Positions 12,841 to 24,600 of a DNA stretch of 42,706 bases are shown piece after piece; positions within the stretch are counted from its first letter, which is position 1, and every line of letters starts with the position of its first letter. The notes beneath the pieces were generated by a model that was given only the letters and a program-made list of their open reading frames with translations, searched no databases and was not told the origin of the DNA. The translations under genes and the position numbers were made by a program. Source of the stretch: Setaria digitata (lineage: Eukaryota > Nematoda > Chromadorea > Rhabditida > Setariidae); assembly GCA_003640385.1 (NCBI GenBank), contig RCAB01000517.1, forward strand, positions 1 to 42,706, in the 5' to 3' direction.

Positions 12841-15077
12841 TCACTGGCGATACTGTGGATTATAAGGTGGCGGTGGTGGTAAATGAGATTGACCAATACT
12901 TAATTTTGGTCCAGCTAGTACCGGAGGTTCTTGATGACGTACAGGAATAAATTCCGGTGGTGTATCGAGAGTATTTTGATATTTTCGGGTGATGTATAAT
13001 TCGAATAATTCATAGATGGTATAAACGAATACAACGAGAAAAGTGCCAATTGCATAATTGAATAATTCGTGAATTGCTCTTAGACGATCATCCTTATCAA
13101 GTTTATCGTCAGCCAAATACTGAAACTCTGCTTCTTATAATGAAAGACAATTTGCTATTCATGTAGAAAAAAAAAAAAAAGCACAAATTTAATATTTTGA
13201 AAAACACACATAAATAAGAAATTTAGAATTTTATATTTTTGGAAAACTCAAATTTTTAAATATATTCAAGTTTTAAATATTACAAGAACATTTACGATCA
13301 AATAAATCATGCGAAGTAGCTCCAACTATTTTTTTTTTTTTTTTAAATTCATTTCCTCTTTTAGTAAGTAATTTTTTATCAACATTTTCCTAACGTAAAT
13401 AAAAGTTCAAATCGAATGGATCTGAAAGGAATGGAGAAATGGAAAGAATTTGCAGAGAAACAGGAAGTGACATGAATCAGAGGAGAAACGGAAAATGAAA
13501 ATAAAGAATCAAAAAAAAAATCATACCTCATATGAACTAATAACGATTTCATTGAGTTTTTCAGAGAAACCCATCAAATATAAGATTAAAATAATGCATA
13601 TTAATGTTGTTATGATAAATTGACCAGTGAGCAACGTTAGACGTGGTTGCACGTAACGTGAATTGTTACGCCGATGAGAAAATAACAGCGTTATTAGGCT
13701 TAACATTTCACATACGAAAAAGCCCAGCAGAATAAAGAACATGCCAAAATCGATCCAATTACTATAATTTAAAAAAAAAAAAAATTAGAAAATTTTTTTT
13801 AAGCATTACTCTTTCAACAGTAAAAGAAAGCATTAGCAATTTTAATACGCTAAACTAATCCTATACTTTCATAATTTAGATTTTACTAAATTACTTAATC
13901 TAACAATGATTTGTTCGGATGGCTAGCATGCTTGTAGGGTAGTTTCAGTTAAACTTAATGAACGATGATGATTTAGACTCATAAATGGTATAAGTACACA
14001 AGTTAGGGTAGAAAATTATTCACTTAATATGCTCCCATACGAATGTTTCCCACGTCCGTGCATAAGAAAGTCTTCGAAGAGACTGATGACAGAAACCATA
14101 AAAAAAGACCTAGAAATCAAGCAGAAAATTAAATTATCACTGGCTCGTAAAATCTATTAGGAAATTAATTGCAGAAGTAAGACGTGAAAGATGCATAAGA
14201 CTATAAAAAATGGTCACTTCTGTTCCCAATGAATGAGTGAAAATTTTAAACTGTTTAAGATCAGTCTTAATTTTCATCTTCCACCATAAATGCATTCCCT
14301 TGATTATATATAGTTCGTCTCTCGTTTTGTGAAGTTATAATACTAAAATACCAACTTACCTTTGACAGCAAACTTGAAAATTATCGAAATTTTAAAATCA
14401 CTTATGGATAATCATTATAACTAAATAATTTATCATATCCATAACAATACCATAATCACCGACTAGTGATAATCATAAATCTAATGATTCGAATCATTTA
14501 TCACATAATGATATACTCTTGTAGTAGATTTCCATAAATGATTCGGATTATTGCTAAGATCATCGGTTAAATGTGTTAGCATGTTCAAAGGATTTAATTC
14601 ATTAAAAGATTATTTGTGAAAGGTCATTAATTAAATTCGACAAAGAATTTAACCAAAATTATGCCATGAAGCTTAGCCGTCTTTTGCTAAAAGAAAAAAT
14701 GAACTACACTTGTTACGCTATGGAAAAATCGTCACTGATTCAATCGTAACTTTACACGTGTGAGTAAAAATTACTTACGCATCATTTCCGGATCGGTACA
14801 ACAAGTCAGCCGAGCGATACGTAAAAATGCCAACAATGCTTACGTCGATAACGCTAAGAGCTAAAGCGCAAAGATACGGAGGCCAACAGCAACAACACAA
14901 CATTCGATTAGTGTTAGCAAATACCTCCTCTTGATGCTGAACGCTTTCTGTGTATCGATTAGGTAGTATGTGGCAAGAAATGGCCATAGCTAGAATGGAG
15001 CCTAGTAAGTATAGATAGAATGAAAAGTAGTTAGCACAAACCACGCCTTGAGGCCAAGTATTGCAACTGCATCTCAT
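12841..15077 (-). CDS. LAPTM-like multispan membrane protein with PPxY tail (second of two)
   Basis: Three exons, 15077-14779, 13761-13527 and 13119-12841 (TGA stop), join in frame with phases 2 and 0 to give 270 residues. Hydrophobic spans lie at about 17-38, 68-87, 106-128, 141-164 and 197-220. A Cys run, MLCCCCWPP (59-67), precedes the second of these. Spans 2-5 match the four-span LAPTM layout. Span 1 is extra, so either this is a five-span protein or translation really starts at Met59. The last 50 residues are Pro-rich and end in PPPPPYNPQYRQ, which contains a PPxY motif (261-264) typical of proteins that recruit WW-domain HECT ubiquitin ligases. This gene sits upstream of the other LAPTM-like gene on the same strand. 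A lysosomal or endosomal membrane role is inferred. Exon structure and membrane nature are well supported. Confidence 0.8.
14483..14498. promoter_or_regulatory. 16-bp perfect palindrome in intron 1 of the second LAPTM-like gene
   Basis: AATGATTCGAATCATT is perfectly self-complementary, and a diverged half-site (AATGATTCGGATTATT) follows about 50 bases further on. The segment is intronic, about 300 bases from exon 1. It could be a homeodomain- or bZIP-type binding site or simply chance in AT-rich DNA. Confidence 0.25.
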
Positions 15078-16150
15078 TAATTATTCACTTCTTGATTACT
15101 ACAAACCCTTTTAACAACAAATAATTCGAGAGGGCGTATCGTTCAGATCTATCTTTTCACTGTTTCACTTGAAACAACGAACAGATGAAATGGAATCCTT
15201 GGTGGCTCAACCATCAGAAGGATTCTTGAGATAATACACATCGAATACCCTGTCAAGTACTTCAGATCTCACCCTATCGATTCGACAATTTATCATTCGT
15301 ACGATGTAAAAAAGACTGATAACAAAGAAAAGAAAGATGCAATTTCACTTCCTATCACTGAGTGTTTACTATTATAGTGAGGTGAAAATTGAAATAAACA
15401 ACAGAAATCCAACTGTGGTGATGGGAAGATGAATTATTATGTAAACAAAAGTTGCAGGTTATTGTCATCAATTATTTCCATAAAAAAAAGAAAAGGAAAA
15501 AAAAAAAAGAGAAGAATGACAATTGAACTAAACTGATGCTAGCATTTTACTTAACACTGTAAACGAGTTACTTACTTAAGCTGAAAAAAAAAAAACTTTT
15601 TTTCTAAAATGATCAGTTTTTTTTTTTTTTTTTTTCATTTTCTTTTTTTTTCGCGGTCGATAACGAAAGTGGAAATCAAATTGAAATGATAGAGATGAAA
15701 TATATTGAGCGAGTAGTATTTGATTTATTTGAATGAATTATTGATGAAAGGAACTCTTTTTGCATATGACTTTCATTAAGCAAATGGTGATTAAAAGAAA
15801 AAATGCTTTATTCACTCATTCTAGATAAATAATATAATAAAAAGGGAATCTAGGCAAAATAATTTAAAAGTATAATAAAACAAAGGAACAAAAAAAGTGC
15901 AAAAGAGTTTATACAATTTATTCAGTCAAATATTTCTCTAATGAAATTCTATTTATTATGAACAAATATTCAAAATTTGATATGTAAGATCTGAGTGATC
16001 TGAAAAGAACGAAATGCGTGTGCCGTTCAGTGCCGTGATACTTCGTCACGGTTAGATAACCTTGACATCTTTGTTATTTCACGATGACAAGGTGTATTAT
16101 TTCTTAATGACATCGCCCGATAAGCATATCAATATGAAATTGATCATTCA
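15078..16150. other. 5' flank of the second LAPTM-like gene
   Basis: The first 250 bases upstream of the ATG at 15077 are less AT-rich than the rest and probably hold the 5' untranslated region or promoter. No upstream coding exon could be joined. Poly-A and poly-T tracts occupy 15480-15650. Nothing else is recognised. Confidence 0.4.
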
Positions 16151-16194
16151 TTGTTATTATTATTTATCATAAAAATGATAAATATTATTTATCA

Positions 16195-16420
16195 TTTCTA
16201 TTACTATGATAATAATAATAATAACTATTATTATTATTATTTATTATTACTATTTATTACTACTATTTATTATTATTATTATTTATTATTATTATTTATT
16301 ATTATTTATTATTATTATTTATTATTATTATTTATTATTATTATTTATTATTATTATTTATTATTATTATTTATTATTATTATTTATTATTATTAATTAT
16401 TATTATTATTATTAATTAAT
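16195..16420. repeat. ATT/TTA trinucleotide microsatellite
   Basis: The stretch is almost wholly (TTA)n with interspersed TTTA units, for example TATTATTATTATTTATTA. It gives open frames of only Tyr, Ile, Leu and Phe on the plus strand, which are artefacts. Its right end passes directly into an assembly seam at the N at 16479. Confidence 0.95.
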
Positions 16421-16542
16421 GTTATTATATTCAGAACTGCTGTTATCGTTGCTATTGCTAATAATACCACCACTGTTANATTAATGTTGTTATATTCAGA
16501 ACTGCTGTTATCGTTGCTATTGCTAATAATACCACCACTGTT
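16412..16542. repeat. direct duplication around N at 16479, likely assembly seam
   Basis: About 63 bases ending CCACCACTGTTA appear on both sides of the N, with one or two differences (ATGTTATTATATTC against ATGTTGTTATATTC). The pattern fits two contig ends that overlap but were joined by an N instead of merged. Confidence 0.8.
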
Positions 16543-17066
16543 AGTATTATTGCTGTGATTTGTTGACAATGTGTTTGTTTACTGATATTAGCGTTGCAGT
16601 TGTGATATTTTGTTTCTCTCATTGTTATCATAGCTATTATTATGAATGTTCTTGCCTTGGAGTCAATCAAAAAATATTGCTATCTTTTCTTTTTTTTTAT
16701 TTGTATTTCTAATAACCACAACATAAATTTTCAATTTCCGATATTATTGTATTGTAAAATTATTGTATGTAATTCAATTCAATTTAACAACTGACAACGA
16801 AATGAATCATACCATTCATTCATTATTCAACGAGATCATTTAACAGTCATATAACAAATAACAGAAAAATTAGAAATAATTTTGATTCAAAAAAGTCTTC
16901 GACAGGAGCTGAATGATACTAGAATAGAAAATAACAACATACATTTTACATCTTTTTTTTATTTGCCTAACTACTGGAGAATAAATGATCACAATTTATT
17001 TTTGAATTGTACAAGAAATTTCTTTAATTAAGATGCGGGAAAAAGTTAGCTTGTTGTAGCTAAAAA

Positions 17067-17243
17067 TTAGCATATTTCTTTTAATATCAATAAAGCACCT
17101 CGCATATGATTTAAATACACTTTATCATTGGAATTTAAAAATTCCTCGATTTGGATAGACAAACTTAAAGCCGATTTTAAACGCATAATTATAAATTTCA
17201 CTTTTTCAACATCGATATAATTTTGATCATTTAGAATGTCCAT
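17067..17243 (-). CDS. small unrecognised ORF or orphan 3' exon, about 58 residues
   Basis: From the first in-frame ATG at 17243 the frame runs to TAA at 17067. It gives an amphipathic, helix-like peptide that starts MDILNDQNYIDVEKV and ends RGALLILKEIC. The frame is open about 24 bases further upstream (to 17267), after an in-frame TGA. The composition is more protein-like than its surroundings. It lies 460 bases beyond the stop of the degenerin on the same strand, but I found no upstream exon to join. No family is recognised, so it may be a microprotein, a leftover exon or chance. Confidence 0.35.
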   Translation of the reverse strand: MDILNDQNYIDVEKVKFIIMRLKSALSLSIQIEEFLNSNDKVYLNHMRGALLILKEIC

Positions 17244-17704
17244 CCATTCATATAGCCTTTCACACAATCATTTCACAGTACAATTAATTTTCTATATCTT
17301 ATAGTCATAGATGGAAGGATTAACTGAAATTTCCAGAATGCACATCCATTTGAATTATTTTCAAACCTAGGAAAATTATTTAATTCTTTCTGACTTTAGC
17401 CAAAACAATGAGATAGAAGAAATTCATAAAGCATTAAGAATAAAGCCAAGTTCGATTAAAATATAATTTTTTAGGTTTGAAGATAAGTTTTGCATTTGTG
17501 GAAAAGCTGAACCCGCTAGAATTGAGTTTTAAAAGCTGGACTAATTAATTATCCCTCTTAATGACATTGACTAATTACCCATATCCTTTCGTTGAACATA
17601 TAAAAACACTGCTGAAATTGATGCATTAACAACATCTAATAGTGTGAAATTAATCAATCATTAATTTCTGAATATCAAACTTGAACTGCACTTCCAACTT
17701 CTCT

Positions 17705-18624
17705 TCAAAGTAATTCCTTTCTTATCCGACTACCGCCGTCTTGCTCCTTCTGATGGATCATTTGTCCCTGTTGATGATACTGTTGCTGCTGATTTTTTGC
17801 ATCTTTTAAAATTACTGTTAATTTCTGGAATTCTCGTTTCTCCTTTAGCTGATTGCAGCACAATGTTATGAGATCAATGAACAGTACTGCACATTCAATC
17901 ATGGTTATCACACTAAACCCTGTAATAATTATTACTCATTTCTAGCAGATAATTAATTAATTAAACATTCATTTTAGGACATTTTTATTACGGAAAAATC
18001 ACAAAAATCGTATCATGATGATTTCAGTTTCAGAAGGTATGTCGGGAAGCAAAAAGTATTCTTTTAGGAAGACTGAATTGAATAACTGAATAAGAGTGCT
18101 GGCCATCTTTTATTTATTATTCTTTCAGCAGCTTTCAGAGCTAAAAATTTACTGCACTTTGAAGAGAGCTTATCGTAAAGTTCAAATAATTCCTCTCAAT
18201 GATTTCGTTTTCTTATTCTAATTGTACAGTTCATTTTCTTTTCTTTTTTCTCTCTTTTTTTTTTTTTTTTGTAAAAAAAAGAAAAAAAACAACTTCTACA
18301 ATTTGGAGTTTGTCGTCAATTCAGGACTAATTTTTTTGAAGGTGAAAATATCCATTTTTTTTTTTTTTTTTTATAATTTCGTAAAATTTAATACTGAAGT
18401 GACGATACAATTTCAANTTTGAAAAAAAAAGAAAAAAAACTTCTACAATTTGGAGTTTGTCGTCAATTTAGGACTAATTTTTTTGAAGGTGAAAATATCC
18501 ATTTTTTTTTTATAATTTCGTAAAATTTAATACTGAAGTGACGATACAATTTCAAATTTAGCAAACTAAACATACCCATCCATAAACCAAGATGACCGCC
18601 AACATCGGCCAATAAATTGACAAG
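17705..18624 (-). other. degenerin pore region: second membrane span and C-terminal tail
   Basis: Exons 15 and 16 encode [16 protein letters not shown] followed by [17 protein letters not shown]. This contains the G-x-S selectivity filter (residues 885-887) shared by DEG/ENaC channels. The preceding exon ends ESEAYG. Its Ala (866) is at the degenerin position, where larger side chains in worm relatives lock channels open; the small residue suggests a normally gated channel. The cytosolic tail has a Gln/His-rich patch and ends RIRKELL. The intron between these exons contains the assembly seam at 18417. Confidence 0.88.
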
Positions 18625-21600
18625 CTAAAATGATTTAATCAATCATATTGTTCATATTTGATTACTAGGTGTAATTTTGCGTCGGGAACAATAAAAGTAC
18701 TCGTAAAAATCCGTCGCATGAAAGTGGACAGACTTGATTTCAAACCTCAACGAGTTGATTAATTATGTAAATCGAAGAAGTTATGAATATAAAGTCTTTG
18801 GCGTGACAATTTTTAAATTTAATAAGCTTTTGAATTTAACGAACTTAACGTATTCATCAAGAAAATTGTTTCATTTGGAAGGAAGACAACAATTCGTCAT
18901 TATTTTGAACAGGTTTCAGCTTTTACATATGTTCAGTTATCAATTTTTTTTATGAATTTGATTAGTGAATAAATGAATTTCTTATTCCTAACTGAAAGTT
19001 TTGTTAGGAGTTTAATTATGCTTAATTACCGAATAAACTAACACCATATGCTTCAGATTCCTTCAGTAGTTCGTAATTGAGTTGCTCGTAAAAAACTTCA
19101 ACCAGTGCTGCATTTTCACTATAAAATTTCTCGCATTCTTTTTCACCCATATTTGGATCACAGTTTCCAAGCTGAAATAAATTCATATTAAAATGCACAG
19201 GCAACAAAATTACTAATTTATATTGGAAATGATGCAGTAACGGTGAGTAAATGAGTAATTGACAAAAACATGCAGAATATGTATATGAATTTAAAAAATT
19301 TAAATCTAAAAATTTACTGACAAAGGTGAAATCTTCTTTACTTCCCAGATGCAACTATTAGATAACACATGGTTGTGATTAAAGTACTGCAAATTATGCA
19401 AATATGACTGATATATGAATTAGATCTAATGACATTATCTTTTAACAGCTACCGTGCAAAATACCTACTTGACACATCACACACATGCATGAAGTTAATT
19501 TCAAATAGGAAAAAAAAAGTTTAAACTAAATTAAGCCGAGGATTACCGATTGTCGGAGCTGAAATACAATGATGAGATATATTTTCAAAAGAGAAAGATG
19601 CTCTGTTGATGAAATACTAATAAGTACTAGATGAATAAGATTGAAACAGATCATTTAGGAGAAAAATCACTCAAATAATTAGGAAAAAAAACTTTTGCTA
19701 AATTTTTTCTCGATTTTTTTTTTAACTGAAATTGCTTATTATCAGCATAAGCATGCTCTGATTTAATAGTAATGATAAGGTTACTGAGGAAATAATAACA
19801 ACTTTGAATAAATGCCATCTACCATTCAAAAATTAGAAATTTCACTGTTTAGTTCATTTGCAGTAGCATTATCGCAAGACCGCAATGAAATTTCGACGAT
19901 ATGAGTGGATAATTAACTCGTGCAGTTTTCTTTTTTAATGATTAGTTCGATGATATTAACCATTTTAATTCTTTTTAAATGAATAGTTAAATATTCTCAA
20001 TCTCAACGAATGCATCAGGAATCCTGGCTGTCTAAGTGGATAGTTTAAGTGGACAAGTAGTATTTGATGATGCAAAAAGTTTAAAAAAACAAAACAAAAA
20101 CAAAAGGAAATACAAACATCACTGGCACCAGATGGCCATTTAGAAGCTGAGAATGTAATGCTGTAAATTTCGTGCTCGCATGATTGCTTGCATTTGCAGT
20201 CCTGCAAGTTATCCGTAATGTGATGAAAGTCGCCAATTTCGCCGATTATTTGTTCCAAGCAACCTCCTACAACAGAATGAAAGTGAAATCAAATTATATT
20301 TAATATGAATTGGATTAAAAAATATTTTTGTAATTATTAATTGGTGATATTTTAATTCTAGATATAATTGTTAAAAAATTTATATACAAATTTAAAACTT
20401 ATGAAAGTTTTAAATCGCATTCGTTTGCATTTTAAAAGAGTAGTTTATATTAAATTTAAGCACAAAATAGCATTTCGAAAAGATTACTCTTTATAAATCT
20501 CCTTTTTCTTTCCTCATTTCCCATTTTTAAGTTTTGTGAGAGTAATTTAAATTTTTTTTAATCATCTTTAGCAAAAATAATTTACTTGCTGTAGCATTAA
20601 ATGCTGAACAATGTGTTTTTCCTTTCGGAACCGGAAAACGTGGATCACCGCAACCGCATTTATCAAGTAATGCATTTTGAAAGCAACTTCGATGACATCC
20701 CTGAAATTTAGCGAAATATTTATTGAATGATGTTAGATTTAATTAACTCTGAATTGGACTAAACCGTATATTTTTAATGACCAGAAATTCGTGAAACTTT
20801 TATTGCAGATTAATAGTAGAAATAATAAATTGCACTGACTTGTAATTATATTGTGATAAAATTATCACCATAATCAGTGTCATGATGATATAGAATCACA
20901 AGGAAATCGAAGTATTTTTGAGTCGAAATATTTTCGAAAGCTGCTGATTTTATTAAATGAGTTAAAATTTATTTGCTTTTTGTGCTACATAATTAATAAT
21001 ATCTGAATTACTTCTGGATTGTAGTCATAATCACCATAAATATAAATACTTGAATTCATCTTCTTTTCCCACTGACAATCGCCATAGGGAGCGGATAGTC
21101 TCTGAACAATATGCTGAAATGTGGAGAAAAAATTTAATCATTTTGTCTATTCATCAGGTTTTTATACAATAATAATTCAATTTCAATTCGCTGATATCAT
21201 TTTAAGAGAACTTTTTTATTATAAGTAATATCTGAATTTCAAATTGTTAAAATAGCCTCTAGCACTTGAATATTTTATTGGAATTTAAAAAATGAAAAAA
21301 AAAAACTCTCTTACCTTTTTGAGGCCGAATGATGAAGCAAAACCAACAGGTGCACTGTAGCCAAAAGTATCCGGAAACGGAAAATCGGTCTGACTGTGCA
21401 CTGCTAGCCTTACACCTGCCGCTTCTGATGTTGCCATGTAATCTGATGTATTCACAAATAACAATAATCGAATCCCTATAATTAAGGTAAATAAAGGAAA
21501 GAAAAAAATCATTTAGAAATTCAAAAATTCGTAAAACTCTGTGCACAATTAATGGTGATAGTGTGACTAATTAACTGATCACTAATTATGCACAAAATTT

Positions 21601-24600
21601 TAATCAATTCCACTAGGGTAATGCAATTTCACCTCAATATGAATATCGATGGTGCCGAAATGTCCGTTTCGTTCAATTTTTTTCCTAAATTCAAGGAAAG
21701 CATTTCATATGATAAAAAACTAACCGTACATTGGACCAGCTTTACTACTTGTATGGTTTTTATTTACATCCCAGTTAAACGTATAGCAATTCCCGAATTC
21801 TGGATCAACGTGTAACTTAAAGTCAACATCTGCAATATATAATAAGATCAATTCTTTATCACATCATTTGACTAATTAAATTTTTTTTTATTCCTTCATT
21901 CATATGTGTGTGTTCCTTTTAAAAATTTTAATTTAAATGAAATAAAAAATTTGTTTACAAACAATTGAGAAGTTTTTCTTAACAGGAATTTCGAAAGTCT
22001 CTCCAACACACAAAACAGTACCAATGTCACATTCTTTCCCATTGAATGAGCACATTTCAATGAATTCTCGTTTTGACTGAGACAAAGCAATTCGCTGTAC
22101 CTCTGATAAAGCGCTCATCGTAAAAATCAGATTTTCCTTGGCTCGTGTCAACATTGCTACGCCATCTGTCATACCCTTTAATTTAATTTGAAACTAATAA
22201 AATCTTCCAATATCAATTAGTAATTATCATTATTTCTTGTACAAATCCTATCAAACAAACAATGAAAAAAGTTGCTCATTTATGTTTCCGAAGCTTGTTG
22301 TGTATATTTCATCTGATAAGAGTACAGTCATCATTGAAAAAAACTGCAATTGAAGACTGAAATTTTGAATTAGCAAAAAAACTCTTTGTTTATTTTCTAG
22401 GATTAATGAATGCTTGATCAAAAACTTTTGCACAAAGTTCCGTGCATAATCCATTCAGTTTCCCAAATGATAAAAAATGTGCTTACAACTAATTAGTGTA
22501 GTTAAATTTTCAATTGAATCAAAAAATATATATAGTATACCTGCTATTGCTATTGATTTTTATAAGTGTTCACTTAATCAAATTAATTATAACAATTCTG
22601 GATTAAAACTATTATCAATTAAATCTTGGAATTTGCTGATAGTGATATCAGAAAGTTGGATATATATATATATATATATATGAATGTAAATTTATGGAAA
22701 TTCCAAAAGTAGTGGTGGCCTTCACAAATTAATTAAATCTTTACTTTGAAAGAGAAACAACTAGTTGAAGGAAGACTGAACTTACAGTAAAACCCATTGC
22801 TTTGACAGTTTCCGGTGCAGTGACGCGTGCTGATTGTCTTCGTGGAGGTGTTGTCGTCCGTCCGGTTGTTGTCCGTTCAGTTGTTGTTCTTCCGGTTGTT
22901 GTTTGAAGCGCAGTAACCCATAACTGCCTCAACTCGTTTAGCGTCCAAATACAGTGTGGTTTCTTGAGGAGAATCAGGTTGGGCTAACATATATCACCGC
23001 TATGTGACATAGACAGGAAGTATTCAATTAATGAATTCTTCTCACAACAAAATCTATTTGTTTTAATTTCTACTTCTAACCCCTGACCTCATGATTATGC
23101 GAAAAATTCCAAATATTTCGACTGTATCTAAAATATTTTTTTCTTTCTTTTTCTTTTTTTTTTTTTTTTTAAATCCCAGTGCTTCAATTTTAGACTCTTC
23201 CTCTCACCCTAATGTTCAATTTTAAACAAAAAAGAAAAAAGAACTGAAAAGGAAAAAAGATGCAATTGTTTTTAAAAGTTTCGAATTCCAAAAAGAAGTT
23301 GTTGCATATAAAAAATGAATTCAGTTTTACTATTTTTAAGTTCTTTAAGCGTTGAATCACTTTTTTTTCGAAAGATGTCTTTCGCCTAAGAATTTTGCTC
23401 AATTAGTTCGATTAGAAGTTCCATCAACTTCGACTTCTTCATCATTGAACTTTTGTGCTATTGCAGAATTAACAAGATTCTGTCTTATTTTGACGATCAG
23501 CAAAATTTTTTTGTCACTTAAGCAACAAAAATCATGGTTATTTTGAACAGCAATTTATCACTGGTTTTCTGTCAAGTTTTTGTTCTTATCTAAGATTAAA
23601 CTATCTTCCTGAGGCATCTAATCCTTTTTTAAACTTTCAATATTGATAAATCATATGATACCATACGATTTTTGGTTGGCTCTTATCATTAAAGCTATGC
23701 TTGCCTCATTTCTTTATTTGAGATAAATATAGCAATTTAGCACTATTTATTGTCATTTATACATCAAATGTTTCTTACACTTTACTCGAACGAAACTTGA
23801 ACACTGAAGAATTTAAAACTATTTAATGAAATATTAATTTTTTGGTTAACTGTTTATAGGAACTTAATGCACCTTTCTTGCTTCAATTCTTTCATAAATA
23901 TTTTTAATTCAAGGAAGATTGCAAAAATTTTTTCTTAATAGGCTTATATATAAAATATCGAAATTTTTTGATTCGGTTTTTTACATAAAAAATGAAAGAA
24001 AAAAAAAACTTTCTTATCACAACTGCTTCTTGACTGTAAGCTTTTGAATAAAATATGATAATGTATCATTCCCTAACTTTTTCGTTTGTTTGCTTTTCAG
24101 CTTGATTGTTAGCTTTTCTAAAAGCACTCTCTGGCTTGTTAAGTTTTTTTCCTACTGTTTCATCTTTAGAGCACTAGTCTATTTTCAATTATCTACTACT
24201 TGGTTGAGCAATTAGTCCGTTTGCCAAGGAAGTTGAAATATTGCTAGGCTTAGCAATTTCTTTTTTCCTTCCTGTACAGATTTTTTTTTTTAGAAAAAAG
24301 AAGCCAAATCATTTTTTCTATTTTTGTCACTATCGGATTTTTTTCTTCCTCGTTTTTCCAAAAAAACTAATATGTTATTTTTTGTTCGTTGAATAATAAA
24401 ATCTTTAAATTTTAAGCAAACTTCCGAATCGAAGAACATAAAAATTATTTCTTCACATTTACATCATTTAGTGAATCCTTTTTAATTAACATATGAAGAA
24501 ATTGCCAAGTTTTGAAAATTTTATTAGCTTCTTTTATTGTAACATAATAAAATATTTTCTCCTTTAGTCTATTATGAAATTAAAAAAATATGACTAATAG

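Noticed and set aside
16151..16415. Plus-strand ORFs of Tyr, Leu and Ile
   Set aside because: They are readings of the ATT microsatellite.
19022..19354. 110-residue minus-strand ORF taken as one exon
   Set aside because: Only 19171-19043 matches the degenerin. The upstream part is intron before a TTTCAG acceptor, and the end is trimmed at a GTTAGT donor to keep phase.
21588..21815. 75-residue plus-strand ORF
   Set aside because: It is antisense to a degenerin exon (21829-21725) that carries conserved family motifs.
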